A stretch of DNA of 64,000 nucleotides, from the NCBI GenBank assembly GCA_018105865.1, contig CM030850.1, positions 14,766,967 to 14,830,966 on the forward strand, written 5' to 3'. How positions within the stretch are numbered: the stretch's first letter is position 1; each line of letters begins with the position of its first letter. The notes under the pieces were generated by a model. That model saw nothing but the letters and a program-made list of their open reading frames with translations, was not told the DNA's origin and made no database searches. This DNA is from Metaphire vulgaris. Lineage: Eukaryota > Annelida > Clitellata > Crassiclitellata > Megascolecidae. The position numbers and the translations under genes are program-made. This document shows positions 48,694-59,397 of this stretch, one piece after another.

Positions 48694-49440
48694 TATCTCA
48701 ATTGACTCTTTACCCATTGGACAGAGAATAGATTTTTGAAGACTGTATCTTCTGGATTGAAATGGCTCACCATATTTGTGGCATTTCCTACGCTCTTGAA
48801 TAAAATCGAGGCGGAATGTATTGACAAGTCCTAAGTGGCTTGACGTAATAAAGATGGAGACACAAGAAATGCGGTTTTAATTTGTTTCATCACTCCTCTG
48901 AATTTTTGCATATCTATAACCTACCATAACAATAGTCCTTCCACAGTCTGTTGTCAAACAGAGAATCGATTTTATAATATTTTTGTCGTCAATTAAACCT
49001 AGGATGCAAGGAACCAATTATCCTAAAAGACGGCTCATCTCTCAATTGTCTCTTTAGCCATTTGGGAGAGAATAGATTTTTAAAAGACTGTGCATCTGTC
49101 GTTTGGAATGGCTCACCACAATTGTGGCATTTCAAACACTCTATAATAAAATCTAGGCAAAATATATATTGACATTACTAGAAGGATTTGATGCAATGAT
49201 GGCAACAGCACAAGAAAATGTGGTTTTAATTCATTTCATCACTCCTCTGAATTTTGTCATATCTATAACCTACTGTAACAATAGTCATTCCATAGGATGT
49301 GGTCAAACAGGTAATCAATTTTATAAAATTTTTGTTGTCTATTAAACCTATGTCGCAAATAACCAGTTATCTTAGGAGATGGCTCATCTCTCGATCAACT
49401 TTGTAGCCATTTGACAGAGAAAAGATTTTTGAAAAGACTG

Positions 49441-52221
49441 CATATCTTGTGCTTTGAAATGGTTCAGTGGTGATGAAGAACAGATGAAAGTGAATAATTT
49501 GACCAGCAGTCAGTGGGAAGCAGAGGCCGAAGTAACAGTTCTTCAAGATTCCATTCAGTATGGCGAGAACGTATTGGAGATGATGAAGTGGGGACACAAA
49601 AGTTTGAGTGTACACAGTACACCGCAGGCTGCATCTGAATCCCAATATGCTGGTAGAAAGTACAAATTGGATATTGACCATTGCCGGCTGATCATTCATT
49701 TTCCCATAGCTATTTTAAGAAAGGCTGAGGGCCTAAGAATAAGCAGCTACTGCAACGCTGCTCCAAAGCGCTATATAAATGCACGAGAATTTTATATTTT
49801 ATTTACTTGCTTAGGATAGGGCGGAGCGTGAGGCGTGGTGGTGGAATTAGAACGTGATAGGGTTGCTTATTATTACAGGCGAGCGAAAGGCATCAAGGAA
49901 TACGGCGGGGCGTCAAAGCTCACGTTTACCCTTACTAGCTTTCTAACTTTTCGTATCACTATTTATTTATTAAGGCTAGTTCAGCTTACCTGAATATGCT
50001 TTTTAACTGTTGCCTCGATCTGTCGTAGCACAACAGAGACTTATTTGACACTCCGAGCGGACATTTTAAGCACTTATACTGTTATACAGCGAATTTCCGC
50101 TTTTGTCCGCTGGTCCCAAGCAGTTAAAGAAGTCGGTGGGGGACATCAAGTCCGTCTTTTACTGTCATACTCGGATGATACTCATTTGTTGCTTATTACT
50201 TGTTAATCCACGAAACTGCTTACAAGTTACAACTTCCACATGTCAAGCGATAAACGAGGAAACTAACAACGAAAGGTCGCAAGGTCAGAAGCATAGATTT
50301 TATTATTACAGTAGAATTAAATTCTATGGTCATGATCGCTGCTCTATCCTGCCCTAGGCGCCGATTTTAAGTTTGCAATAGAAAAGTATTAGCATTCAGT
50401 ATTGCCCGGATGCATTTTCACTCAAATACCGACAATACAGTAAGCTATACTAAAATGGATGCAATGAACTGGATGAGAGGACAGTAATGGCTACAACTGT
50501 GAACAAAGTTCAAAATAAACCTCAGTAGTTTAGGATATTCAATTGGACAGGAAAAACAGCAGTTCTCACACAGGGCAGTCCCTACTGAACCACTTTAAAC
50601 CTTGTTATATTATCTTATTATACTGTATTGTTGATACAGTATCGACGATAAGTTGCAACCACGAGTGAGACCAAAATGTCAAATAAATAGCCAAGACAGA
50701 TCTTACTGAATTACTTTAAACCCCCATCATTACTATAAACACGAAATATCCCAAATATTATACATACATTTCCAATTGACCCAAAACATGAATTACCAAC
50801 AGATCATCATCATCATCACAGCTCAAGTACCTCACACACAATAATTGAGCATATAAGGTATTGTACCAGTTTATTTCCAAATAGTATTTATAATTAAATG
50901 CTACATGGCAAATCAGATAAATAATTGCAGAAAACATTTCTCTATAGCAGAGATCAGAGTCACAACATCTTTGAACCTTTAAAAGATCTTTCTAATGTAA
51001 TTCTAGTGAATGTCAATGTCAAAAGCTTTGCCACACAACCATTCTAAACACACAGGAAAACACAATTACAACAAGGCATGTTAGTTAGTATAACATGCTT
51101 CTGCAGATGAGTAAAAGTACAGATCACAATCTTCCCATCACAGAAGAAAACACTTAAATAAGTATTAAAAATCCATCTGAAGCACCTATGCTCGCAAACC
51201 AATGTAGAAACATAATAACAAACCATGGTCAACTGCTTTTTTATGTCTATCAAAATACAACAAGATTTTCATTAATATTGTTATTATTGCATGGCTGTTA
51301 ACATATGTTAAGTCATTCACAAAGCAAAGAACTGTAAGCGCTGAGCAGGTCAGAGGTTAACAACTTGTCCAAGGTTGCTACGCAGTTGCTAGGTTCAGAT
51401 TAGAACCCGCTACCCTCCGATTGCATGGCAAAAATCTCACCACTTCCCCAAAGATACAGTATAACCACAATATAATGACATCAATTCTATTGACAACTTG
51501 CTTAATACAACAAACCAGCGATAGTCCTTTGTGCATTCTCGAAAAGTTTTGGCCAATTGACAGTTGATGAAAGGATTACTTTCACAGGCAAAAAAGTTTA
51601 CAATAAGTATGATAATAGTAATAGCACTTTTACTGTAATAATCAGTAATGATGAAAGAATGGCCATCCATCCATCCATCTATCACTTTATGAAGAGATAT
51701 TTTGGATGCAATTTCCTATTTTCTGGAAAACATAGTGTGTCATAAAGAGGCTCTACTGAAAATATTACTAAAGCAAATTCTGTTGCACTAAAAGTGCACA
51801 TAAAAGGCATATTTTTCAAAATTTCAACAGAAAATAACCAGAAATATTCTTATCACATGCATCCAAAATCATAAATTGAATACATTTCAACATTTGAAAC
51901 ATTATACCAGAAAAGAAAGTCAGAAATTATTTTACACCAATGAAATAACATATCCTAATATCCAGGTATTTAGGACAGAATCTAGTATAAAAATTTAATG
52001 GTCAAACTTCAAATAACAGAATAAATACTATTCTAAAAACCAGTTAATTTATATATATCCACAAAGAATACAGAATAGTCCCAGATACAGGATGGTGTTG
52101 TGATGCTCAAACTAAAGCACACAGATACCAATTGTACAAACAATCAAACATTATCTGTAATATTGTGCGCAAACAATGAACGAACTGCATAATTGCAAAT
52201 TTCCTACGTACGACTGCAACA
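49441..52221. other. intergenic / TMEM41B 3' side
   Basis: No exon is supported. A retroposon tail word (CAAAGCGCTATATAAATGC) occurs at about 49774. A weakly tRNA-like SINE head is visible near 51370-51430 on the minus strand. The rest is AT-rich sequence, part of which should be the TMEM41B 3' UTR. Confidence 0.5.
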
Positions 52222-52391
52222 TCAGTCGAATTTTTTACGCAGTTTGTCTTTGAAAACGACCGGTAGCAAAGAGAGTATTGCAAGTGCTGCCATCACTAGA
52301 ACAGAGTTGAAAGTAACAGTTTCACTGGATGAAGTGAGCTGGTGAATGGTTATTCCAGCCTTTATTGCAACAAACGAGGGCGGTGCAACGC
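52222..52391 (-). CDS. TMEM41B: TMEM41B, last exon
   Basis: Acceptor TTGCTTGTTGCTTCCAG opens an exon encoding GVAPPSFVAIKAGITIHQLT, a last membrane segment (VLVMAALAILSLLPVVF) and the tail KDKLRKKFD followed by TGA. The ending K-x-K-x-x-x-K-F-(D/E) matches vertebrate TMEM41B. Confidence 0.97.
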
Positions 52392-55300
52392 CTGGAAGCA
52401 ACAAGCAACATATTTCAATCAATGATAATACAGCTCTCTGCAACAGTAACATCATTAATATCAACAGAAACAACCAATTCTAAAATAGCAGTAATGCAAT
52501 GCAAACAAGTAATTCATACAACAGCTCGATCAAGAGAAGTAGTTCTGTTCCATTACTGCCCGATCACAGCAAAGAATAAAACAAAAGAAGAACAGGAGAC
52601 AAGAACTCAATCTCATTCCTGTCGGATCGGCAAATACCTTGGGGCTACACTGTCATCGTACGACCAATCTCTGAAACTCATCTCAGAACTACTAAACTAC
52701 AATATTGCAAGATGCCTCCAAGAAAAATTTCCATTTTCAGAGAATACAAAAATCATTAAACTGACTCTCAAAAGCCCAAAACTAAAGATATATTGACTTT
52801 CGAGGGCCTTCACAACATATCAGTGCCAGAGAGAGCATAACATAACAATAGCACTGCTAGATCTATCAGTCAGTGCAACATAGAAGCAGTTAAACGAAGC
52901 AGAATAGCTTCTAACCTAGGAAGGTCCCAAAGAAAAAGGGCGCAAGAGGAACACTGATGACTGGCGCCGTTATGTTGATGAACCAGTTTGGAAGGAATGG
53001 TGTTATACGAAGAAATATCATGTAATTCAGAAGATGCTGCCTGTTACGCTGCACCTAACACCAAAAATATAAGCAACAAAATCGAGCCAAAATTCACAGA
53101 TACATCCAAACAAACCTGATCTATTCTGAAGATACAATACAAAAACGATTCCAACAAATAAGAAATAAACATAAAATAATACCATGTAATTACAGAAGAA
53201 TTTAACAATTCTGTTTCAAAGCAGAAACTGAATCCATAGATAAAGTTATCTGCAATTTAAAAATATAAACAAATAAAATAATATATAACATCATATGAAA
53301 AGTATAATGGAGGGTCCTGGTGGGATTTGGAATACCGGTAATGAAGGGTGCCAATAAAAAAGGAAGACCACATAAGGAATGGTGCGAAGATATTGAAGAA
53401 TGGTGTGGAAGCAGTTTACAGGATCTGAGTCACACGGCAATGAACAGGAAAGAATGGCAGAAAACTGTGGAGATGGCATTATACATTCATTCATTCATTC
53501 ATTCTTGGACGATTTCTATAGCGCTGTAACAAGGCTGAGGCCCACAACAAAAGCGCTTTAACATCTCAACTATACCCCAACCCAAACAGATGCGTTTTTA
53601 AGCTCTTGATGAAGTGTTCAGGAGTATCAGCCGTGGTGACGTGATCAGGAAGAGAGTTCCACAAGATAGGGTTGCCGCGTGTAAATGATCTCTCTCCAAA
53701 CTTGGCAGTCTTGGAGGAGGAGGAACCTGAAGTTTGACCCGATTTAACGGAGTGACGATCTCCTATCACTGCACTGCGGTGTCTTTACAAGAGAGGCGAG
53801 ATACTCCGGACAGTACGGGTCATGCAGCACTCTGTACGTCAGCCAGCATCTCTTGAACACAATCCGCTCAGGGACTCGAAGCCAATGAAGACGATCCCTC
53901 GCGCCAACGACATCCGAACACGATCCTCGCTGACTGATTAAGAATAGACTGCAGGCGATCCAGTTTATTGACCGGGAGAAACAACACACTATTGCAGTAA
54001 TCAATCCTCGTTAGCACTAAGGCCTGAACCAAGTGAACGACACCGGATACAGGTAGATAGCGCCGGACTGAGATTCTTCTCAGTTGAAAGTGGCATCGCC
54101 TGATCACATCATTTAGGTATGCGGCTCGGCTCAAATGACAGAGTACATCAAAGAGGACCCCAGCAGCCTCACACACTCTGAGGGGACAATGGTAGCATCA
54201 CCCATCACGAACGGTTTACGACTTACTAGCGTAAAACCCAGATAAACTCCGTTTTCCAACATTGAGGGCCAATCGATCGAGACGGCAGCCAGACACAAAT
54301 TCCGCAGCACCTCCACATCACCTGGGAGGCAAAGCGAGTAAATCTGGGTGTCGTCAGCATAGCTGTGGGGTGACAGTCCAAAGGCCAAAATAATGGATCT
54401 AAGGTCAGCCGTGTAAAGAATTTTCAGGGACCCCACACCCAACACTCCGCCCTACAGATAGAACGTTACAGATTGCAATCTGTCAGAGAGATAGCTAGCT
54501 ATCGAATGATTTCTCAAGCCGATGAATGAGGACCTGATGATCAACCGAATCAAATGCCGACGAGAGGTCAAGAAACAGGAGTCAAGCCTCCCGTTCGACA
54601 CATCAAAGATCATTGAAAATCAGGTAGATTAGTGCCCTCGACGATACGCTGACTGGTCACGCGGCATGAGTCCATTAGCAGTGAGAAAATGAGCTGCCTG
54701 TTAACACCCTCTCCAGAAGCTTAGAAGAAATGTCAGATTGGAGACTGGTCTGTAACTCGCAGGATCCGAAGGATCAAGACCTGGCCGTTTCAAATGTGGC
54801 CTAACAAGATGTTTCCATGAAGACGGAAACTCACACGCGTCTCAGGACGCGGAAAATAGCATTCTAATGAAGGGGCCAACAGCTCAATCAGTCCTTTAAA
54901 GCCAAACGGGAGCGGGTCAGCCTGGCATTGCCTGTTGGGGCAGACCTAACCAAGGCCACAACTTCCTCAACGGACGGGGAGAAAGCTAACTGGACCTTCT
55001 CCTCGATGTGCTGGTGGAAATCCTCAGCACTAAAATCCGGGCCAGCACCACAGGCATTTTGACGTTGAGGACCCGCCATGTCCTCCTCCCATCTGACTGA
55101 CTGAAGGTCTGCCTAGGCCCTACCCTTAGCCTTGACCAACTTCCTGTACCGACCCAAAGCCTCCCTCCATTGAGCCCGGGCCATCCACATTAGAACTAAT
55201 GGCTCTCGAAACGACCTCTGCTCGCGCGCATTTCATCAGAAACGGACAGAAAGGCCTATCACGCGTCCTGATCTCAGTCAGGAGCCTCAAGAATCCCAGT

Positions 55301-58300
55301 GATCAGGTTATAGCTCAGTCAGGTCTATACACCAACAGGCATGGTTAATGATGATGATAATAATAATATAAACAGTTGGTTAAAACTTCCGTTTGGAAAA
55401 TGGCCACACAATCCGGCGACCCACGAGATAAGACAGCAGATAGCAGAATGAGGCGCCCAGGGCAGAGCTCTAAAATCACAAAAAAAATTATGAACAAATG
55501 TTCAAAGCCATTACAGAGGAACTAGTTTTTGCACTAAACAAACCCCACATCTCTCTATTGTAATGATACAAAATCAAGCTGACAAAATAAAACAGTATAT
55601 TAGGTACAAGTCGCCAAAATTTGAGGAAGAATACATGATAACTTACCAGACAAACAAAGAACAACGCTGTAGGAAAAGGAAACAGAAATCCAGACAAGAT
55701 GCTGAGGAATATCGACCCTGGAATGGCAAAAGACTGAAGGCTGTGGTTAGTTAAGGATTACATTTACTGTTCGTTTTACTTAAACACACAAAGTTGACTG
55801 CAACCTAAATATATCAGGTCAGTCAGGTCTTCGTCCTCCAGCTGTGTCCAGCTATTGACTTCTCTATGACATCTCTCCAAAGGTCTCTGTCCTTTGCTAT
55901 TTCTTCCAAAGTCATTCAGTGTCTTCCATCAGTTTTTTACATTGAGATTCAGCCCTGCCATGTTCAGATCCATCTTCTTTTCGGTCTTCCTTTAGATCTT
56001 CCCTCTGGCTTGTAGTGGAGCTTGTAGTGGAAAATTCGTTTTGGGTTTCTTATTTCTTCCATTCTGAGTATGTGTCCAGTCCATTTCATTCTTATCTTTC
56101 TGATGACTTACATGATGCTCGGTTGCAGTGTTCTCTCTCTAACTTCTTCATTTGTTATATGTTCTAAATATATAGATGCTGGAAATTCAGAAAGCGATGG
56201 AAATAGTTAGAAATCTCAAAATCTTTAAAAAATGTGCATCAATTTTTAAAAATGAGTGAATAAACCAAATTCTGTCATTCATGCAAAACATTTTCTGGAT
56301 TTTCATCCACACTTTTAAGTAAAAATGTAAGTCAACTTGTGTGCTAAGATATCCTATCATCTAAACCAGTGATGCACAACAAGTGGCCCACAGGCCAGAT
56401 CTGGCATCCGTCCGGCCCTTAATTAAAACACAGGAAGCTGGTCCAATAACAACAATTTTGTTATACAAATTATATATATTAACTAACTGGGCTATCCATA
56501 TCAATTGAGTTATGACTGATTTGACTGATTTTGTGTGTAAAGCAGTAGTTCATTGCAACATTTATCAAAGTTAATTTTTCCCGAGTTGCAGATAGAGTGT
56601 GGCCATAGAATAATTTGAGAATGTTCAATTTGGCCCTTGAACTAAAATGGTTGTGCATCCCTGATCATTGAAAAGTATCTCAATGGAAATAGACTAGAAC
56701 CTGTGACAGAAAAATGCTCCATCATTGTTGATAGAAATGGGAAAGAGATTAGATCCATCAAAATAGCAAAATCAAAATATACATGACAAACTGTAAAAGA
56801 AGCCACACTCAAAACATCGTGACTCTGCTAGAAATTCCAATTTTCATCGAATAACAAAACTGCAGTCACATAAAAATCTGACAGCTTTAGAGACAGGCGC
56901 TGCATTATATCATCAAGACAAGACAATTTTTAAAAGGATACAAAACATACGTTGAAAAGTATGCAACGAGTACTTGATAGTAATGTGTGTCTGTATATTT
57001 TGACAACACTTTTCCAAGAGCTTTAGCATCATCCATTGTTGTTGGCAATTTAAGCACATGCCTTTCATTTCTACAGCATAATAAATTTGACAATCATAGA
57101 AGTCAAGAAGGCTTTCCCAAAGAAAGATGAAATGTCATATTATAAGAATAATATCTCACCGAATATTTAGGCAAATAATTAAATTTGATTGAGAATTAAG
57201 AAATCTGACCAGTGTTACCTTACAGTTCTCCTGTTTGAAAATTCAACCATTCAAATTTCACTTAAACAATTATGCTTGCGACCAGAACAGTGGTATAATC
57301 AGGAAGAGATGTAAAAATTAATTCAATGCAACTATTTTTCCTGCTAACATTAGATTTGAATTGATATACATTGGTGCAATTTGCAAATTGCTCAATCTTC
57401 ATTCATAAATTTTATAATTTATAATTACATTACAGATTTTCCTGAGGTTTACATGTTTACAAAATTATCAGAGGTGTTTCTCTTAAATGCTGAGTACTAA
57501 TTGTTTCCGCAAGTGAACATGAAGAGCACACTGAAAAACTCACAAAGTACAAAGCTATGAGCAGTGCTCAGTTCACGAACTGTTAACTTAACAGTCTTCA
57601 ATTAAAACAATCAAACGCTACTCTCTGTAGATTCAGCTCAAAATAGTTTTTTGTTGCTACTGTAGATGCCACTGTTAGCCTGCCACAGTACAACTCCATG
57701 TCTCGTTACTTAAACAACATTGCACTGCAACATACACTCCTCAGTTTGGAATGCTGGCACACAAGGCATTCTACACTCAAACGGAGCAAATAGAGGAAGA
57801 CCATGAAAAAGTGGACACACAACATCAGAAAAGACACGAACTTGAAAAAAATGTAAACTGCAGAAGGAAGAACATCGACAGAAGACAGGACTTCTTGGAA
57901 GCGTTTCGTGTCCAGCTATTGCCGCTAAGCAGTTGGCAGAGCATCAATAGAACTAAACAATGATGATGATGATGATGATAAGATGTCACTATTAGTCATA
58001 CTACAACTCCATGTCTTGTTACTTAAACAATATAGCAAAGTAACTTACTCTTCTAAGTTTGGAAAGCTGAGATAGACGAGGGCAAGGGCACCGATGGATG
58101 TGACAAAGATGCCTCCAATAATCAGAAATGATTTGACACTGCTTCCACTCACATCACCTTCACTGCAGTAGCGTGCCTTCAACTGCGTAAAATCATTTTC
58201 TGCAAAGAAATTACTAAATCAATCCACAATTTTAAACATCCATCCACATCGACCTATAGAAAATAGAGAAATTATGACTTATCTATACATTTCAATTTCA

Positions 58301-59058
58301 ATCTTGCTCAGCATCCAGTTTAAACACAATGCTAATTTGCCAAATCCAAATCAGTCACAATAATCATTGATTTACATACATGTATGATCAGTGATCACTA
58401 AATAGACATCTGTCCTATTGTGCATGGTGAATCATTATAAAGTCTGCATATGGAACATTGAATCTAACTATTGAGTATAGCTCATTGTTCAATAAACAGC
58501 GAATAAAACCGATAAATGGCTTCAAAGCACAGGTAACAAAGATTTTTCAGAATATCACAGCTCATTTCACTCTAATAATCTCAAATATAGAGGTATGCTG
58601 TCGTCATCATATTCATTACCAGCATTATTATCATCAAAACTATACATCAAAGTGCCTAAGAATAAGCAACTACTGCGGTACTACTTCCTAATGCGCTATA
58701 TAAGTTCAAAAGATTTTACTTATTGCATCAAAGACAGTGCGAAGGGCGCTACTATGTCTACCGAAAGGGTTGATTTTCAATAATTTCCTTGGGATAAAAC
58801 AGGCTAAGACAGTTTAAAGCTGGGGAATGTCGTAGAATAGATAATTATATTTCATGTGGTAATAAAGTCACCGGTAGATTCGCTTCTGCTGCAGCTGTTG
58901 GGGGCTGCGTCGCCCGCCCCTCGCGCTCGGTTGATGGGAGGTCTCGGGGTGACGGTCGGCGCCCAGTCTGTCGACATGATCCTCTCTCCTCGTTCGTCGT
59001 TTTCCTCTTCTTCGTTGAAATCCTCCTTTGACTTCTCGATGGTCTCGTCCATGGGCAT
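52222..59058 (-). CDS. TMEM41B: TMEM41B gene, overview (7 exons found)
   Basis: TMEM41B is a multi-pass ER membrane protein of the VTT/DedA family, a phospholipid scramblase needed for autophagosome formation and lipid handling. Exons 5' to 3': 59058-58872, 58199-58049, 57070-56942, 55740-55647, 55469-55387, 53054-52916, 52391-52222. Matches to the vertebrate protein are extensive: MDDAKALGKVLSKY, FAIPGSIFLSILSGFL, GASFCYLLSYLVGR, FLRITPFLPNWFINIT and GVAPPSFVAIKAG. The acidic N-terminus is divergent, as is usual. Between exons 55387 and 53054 a short stretch (vertebrate KAVKWSQQ region) is not located; that intron carries LINE fragments. Confidence 0.97.
52916..53054 (-). CDS. TMEM41B: TMEM41B, VTT-domain exon
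   Basis: It encodes VQRNRQHLLNYMIFLRITPF then LPNWFINITAPVISVPLAPF and FFGTFLG, the most conserved part of the VTT domain. Donor CTAG|GTTAGA, phase 0 to 1. Two acceptors 6 nt apart (GTTAG and GTGCAG) differ by two residues; the upstream one aligns best. Confidence 0.95.
53320..53485 (+). mobile_element. LINE 3' end fragment
   Basis: The plus strand encodes KGRPHKEWCEDIEEWCGSSL and LSHTAMNRKEWQKTVEMAL, the typical C-terminal GRP..W.DDI..W...A..R..W motif of non-LTR retrotransposon polyproteins. It ends at (CATT)n (53486-53505), which it shares with the next LINE in opposite orientation. Confidence 0.8.
53506..55240 (-). mobile_element. CR1/L2-like LINE fragment with RT motif
   Basis: The minus strand encodes in broken frames: LSPHSYADDTQIYSL (YADD catalytic motif at about 54338-54361), VLTRIDYCNSVL, RIVFGCRWREG, LHWLRVPERIVFKRCWLTYR and FGERSFTRGNPILWNSLPDH. 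Several frameshifts make it dead. The 3' tail contains TACAGCGCTATAGAAATCG before (AATG)n. Confidence 0.92.
55387..55469 (-). CDS. TMEM41B: TMEM41B, exon with GASFCYLLSYLVGR
   Basis: Acceptor TTTTGTGATTTTAG opens SSALGASFCYLLSYLVGRRI then VWPFSKR, matching vertebrate CSGLGASFCYMLSYLVGRPVVYKYL. The donor is uncertain: CGGAA|GTTTTA (55387, phase 2) keeps the most similarity, whereas ATT|GTGTGG (55410, phase 0) fits the next exon's phase. Confidence 0.85.
55647..55740 (-). CDS. TMEM41B: TMEM41B, exon with FAIPGSIFLSILSGFLFPF
   Basis: Acceptor TAACTAACCACAG and donor CTG|GTAAGT enclose 94 nt, phase 2 to 0, encoding LQSFAIPGSIFLSILSGFL and FPFPTALFFVCL, nearly identical to the vertebrate protein. 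Confidence 0.96.
56367..56663. mobile_element. hAT-like element, CAGTGATGCACAAC family
   Basis: The ends CAGTGATGCACAAC and GTTGTGCATCCCTG are inverted and the interior has the GGCCCACAGGCCAGATCTGGC block found in other hAT remnants. No clear TSD. It lies in a TMEM41B intron. Confidence 0.7.
56942..57070 (-). CDS. TMEM41B: TMEM41B, exon with MDDAKALGKVLSKY
   Basis: Acceptor TTATTATGCTGTAG. It encodes NERHVLKLPTTMDDAKALGK and VLSKYTDTHYYQVLVAYFST, then YV plus two bases. Two donors exist 9 nt apart: AAC|GTATGT (intron from 56950) and TTTT|GTATCC (intron from 56941). The second keeps the conserved TYVFLQSF junction and is used here. Confidence 0.93.
58049..58199 (-). CDS. TMEM41B: TMEM41B, first membrane-segment exon
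   Basis: Acceptor AATTTCTTTGCAG and donor GAAGA|GTAAGT, phase 1 to 2. It encodes NDFTQLKARYCSEGDVSGSS then VKSFLIIGGIFVTSIGALAL and VYLSFPNLEE, matching the first transmembrane helix region of vertebrate TMEM41B. Confidence 0.93.
58872..59058 (-). CDS. TMEM41B: TMEM41B, first coding exon
   Basis: The first ATG in frame (59058-59056) follows an upstream in-frame stop. It encodes MPMDETIEKSKEDFNEEEEN and an acidic then Pro/Arg-rich segment ending at ACCG|GTGACT, phase 1, which joins the next exon exactly. The cytosolic N-terminus of TMEM41B is poorly conserved, so this relies on phase and position. Confidence 0.8.
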
Positions 59059-59091
59059 GGAGCTATTCGTCACCGGGTTTTAGTTGTTACC

Positions 59092-59133
59092 ACTAACGCT
59101 TCCGGTCACGTGACTTCACAGAGGCTTCCGGTC
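59092..59133. promoter_or_regulatory. TMEM41B proximal promoter: GTCACGTGAC palindrome with two CTTCCGG (ETS-like) sites
   Basis: GTCACGTGAC lies at 59105-59114, 47-56 bp before the start codon, between two GCTTCCGGTCA repeats (59099-59109 and 59125-59135). The 10-mer equals the CLEAR element bound by TFEB-type bHLH factors in vertebrates, and CTTCCGG is the ETS core. Functional use is inference. Confidence 0.6.
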
Positions 59134-59397
59134 ATGCCTTTGCAAACTTGCAAGCCGAGCAAATTTGCTTAATCGACTTTGTTTATTAGGAGACTCGACA
59201 CTCGACAGTCAGTCAGCCAGACTTTATTGACTAAGTCAGACGCAAGTTAACTCATTATCCGACTAAAGAACTTTGATAGTGCCATTTTGCAATGCATTTA
59301 ACATCAATCGATGGCCTCGCCAAAGTAGAACGTAATCCTTTTTTTAAAATGCAGTGGCATATTCAGTTTAATGCAATTTTTGTTCTTTCTTTCCTTC

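Larger units (their letters stand above)
47985..49440. repeat. three tandem copies of a ~345-370-bp unit
   Basis: Units start near 47985, 48694 and 49050. They share words such as TAATAAAGATGG, TTTCATCACTC.TCTGAATTT, GGAATCGATTTTATAATATT and ATCATCTCTC. The junction of units 1 and 2 is interrupted by the hAT element at 48280-48693. Confidence 0.85.

Noticed and set aside
49454..49819. Plus-strand ORF of 121 codons near the tandem repeats
   Set aside because: It starts in the tandem-repeat unit and ends through a retroposon tail (AGCGCTATATAAATGC); no protein family is recognisable.
52365..52796. Plus-strand ORF of 143 codons
   Set aside because: It overlaps the last TMEM41B exon in antisense and has no recognisable domain or splice support.
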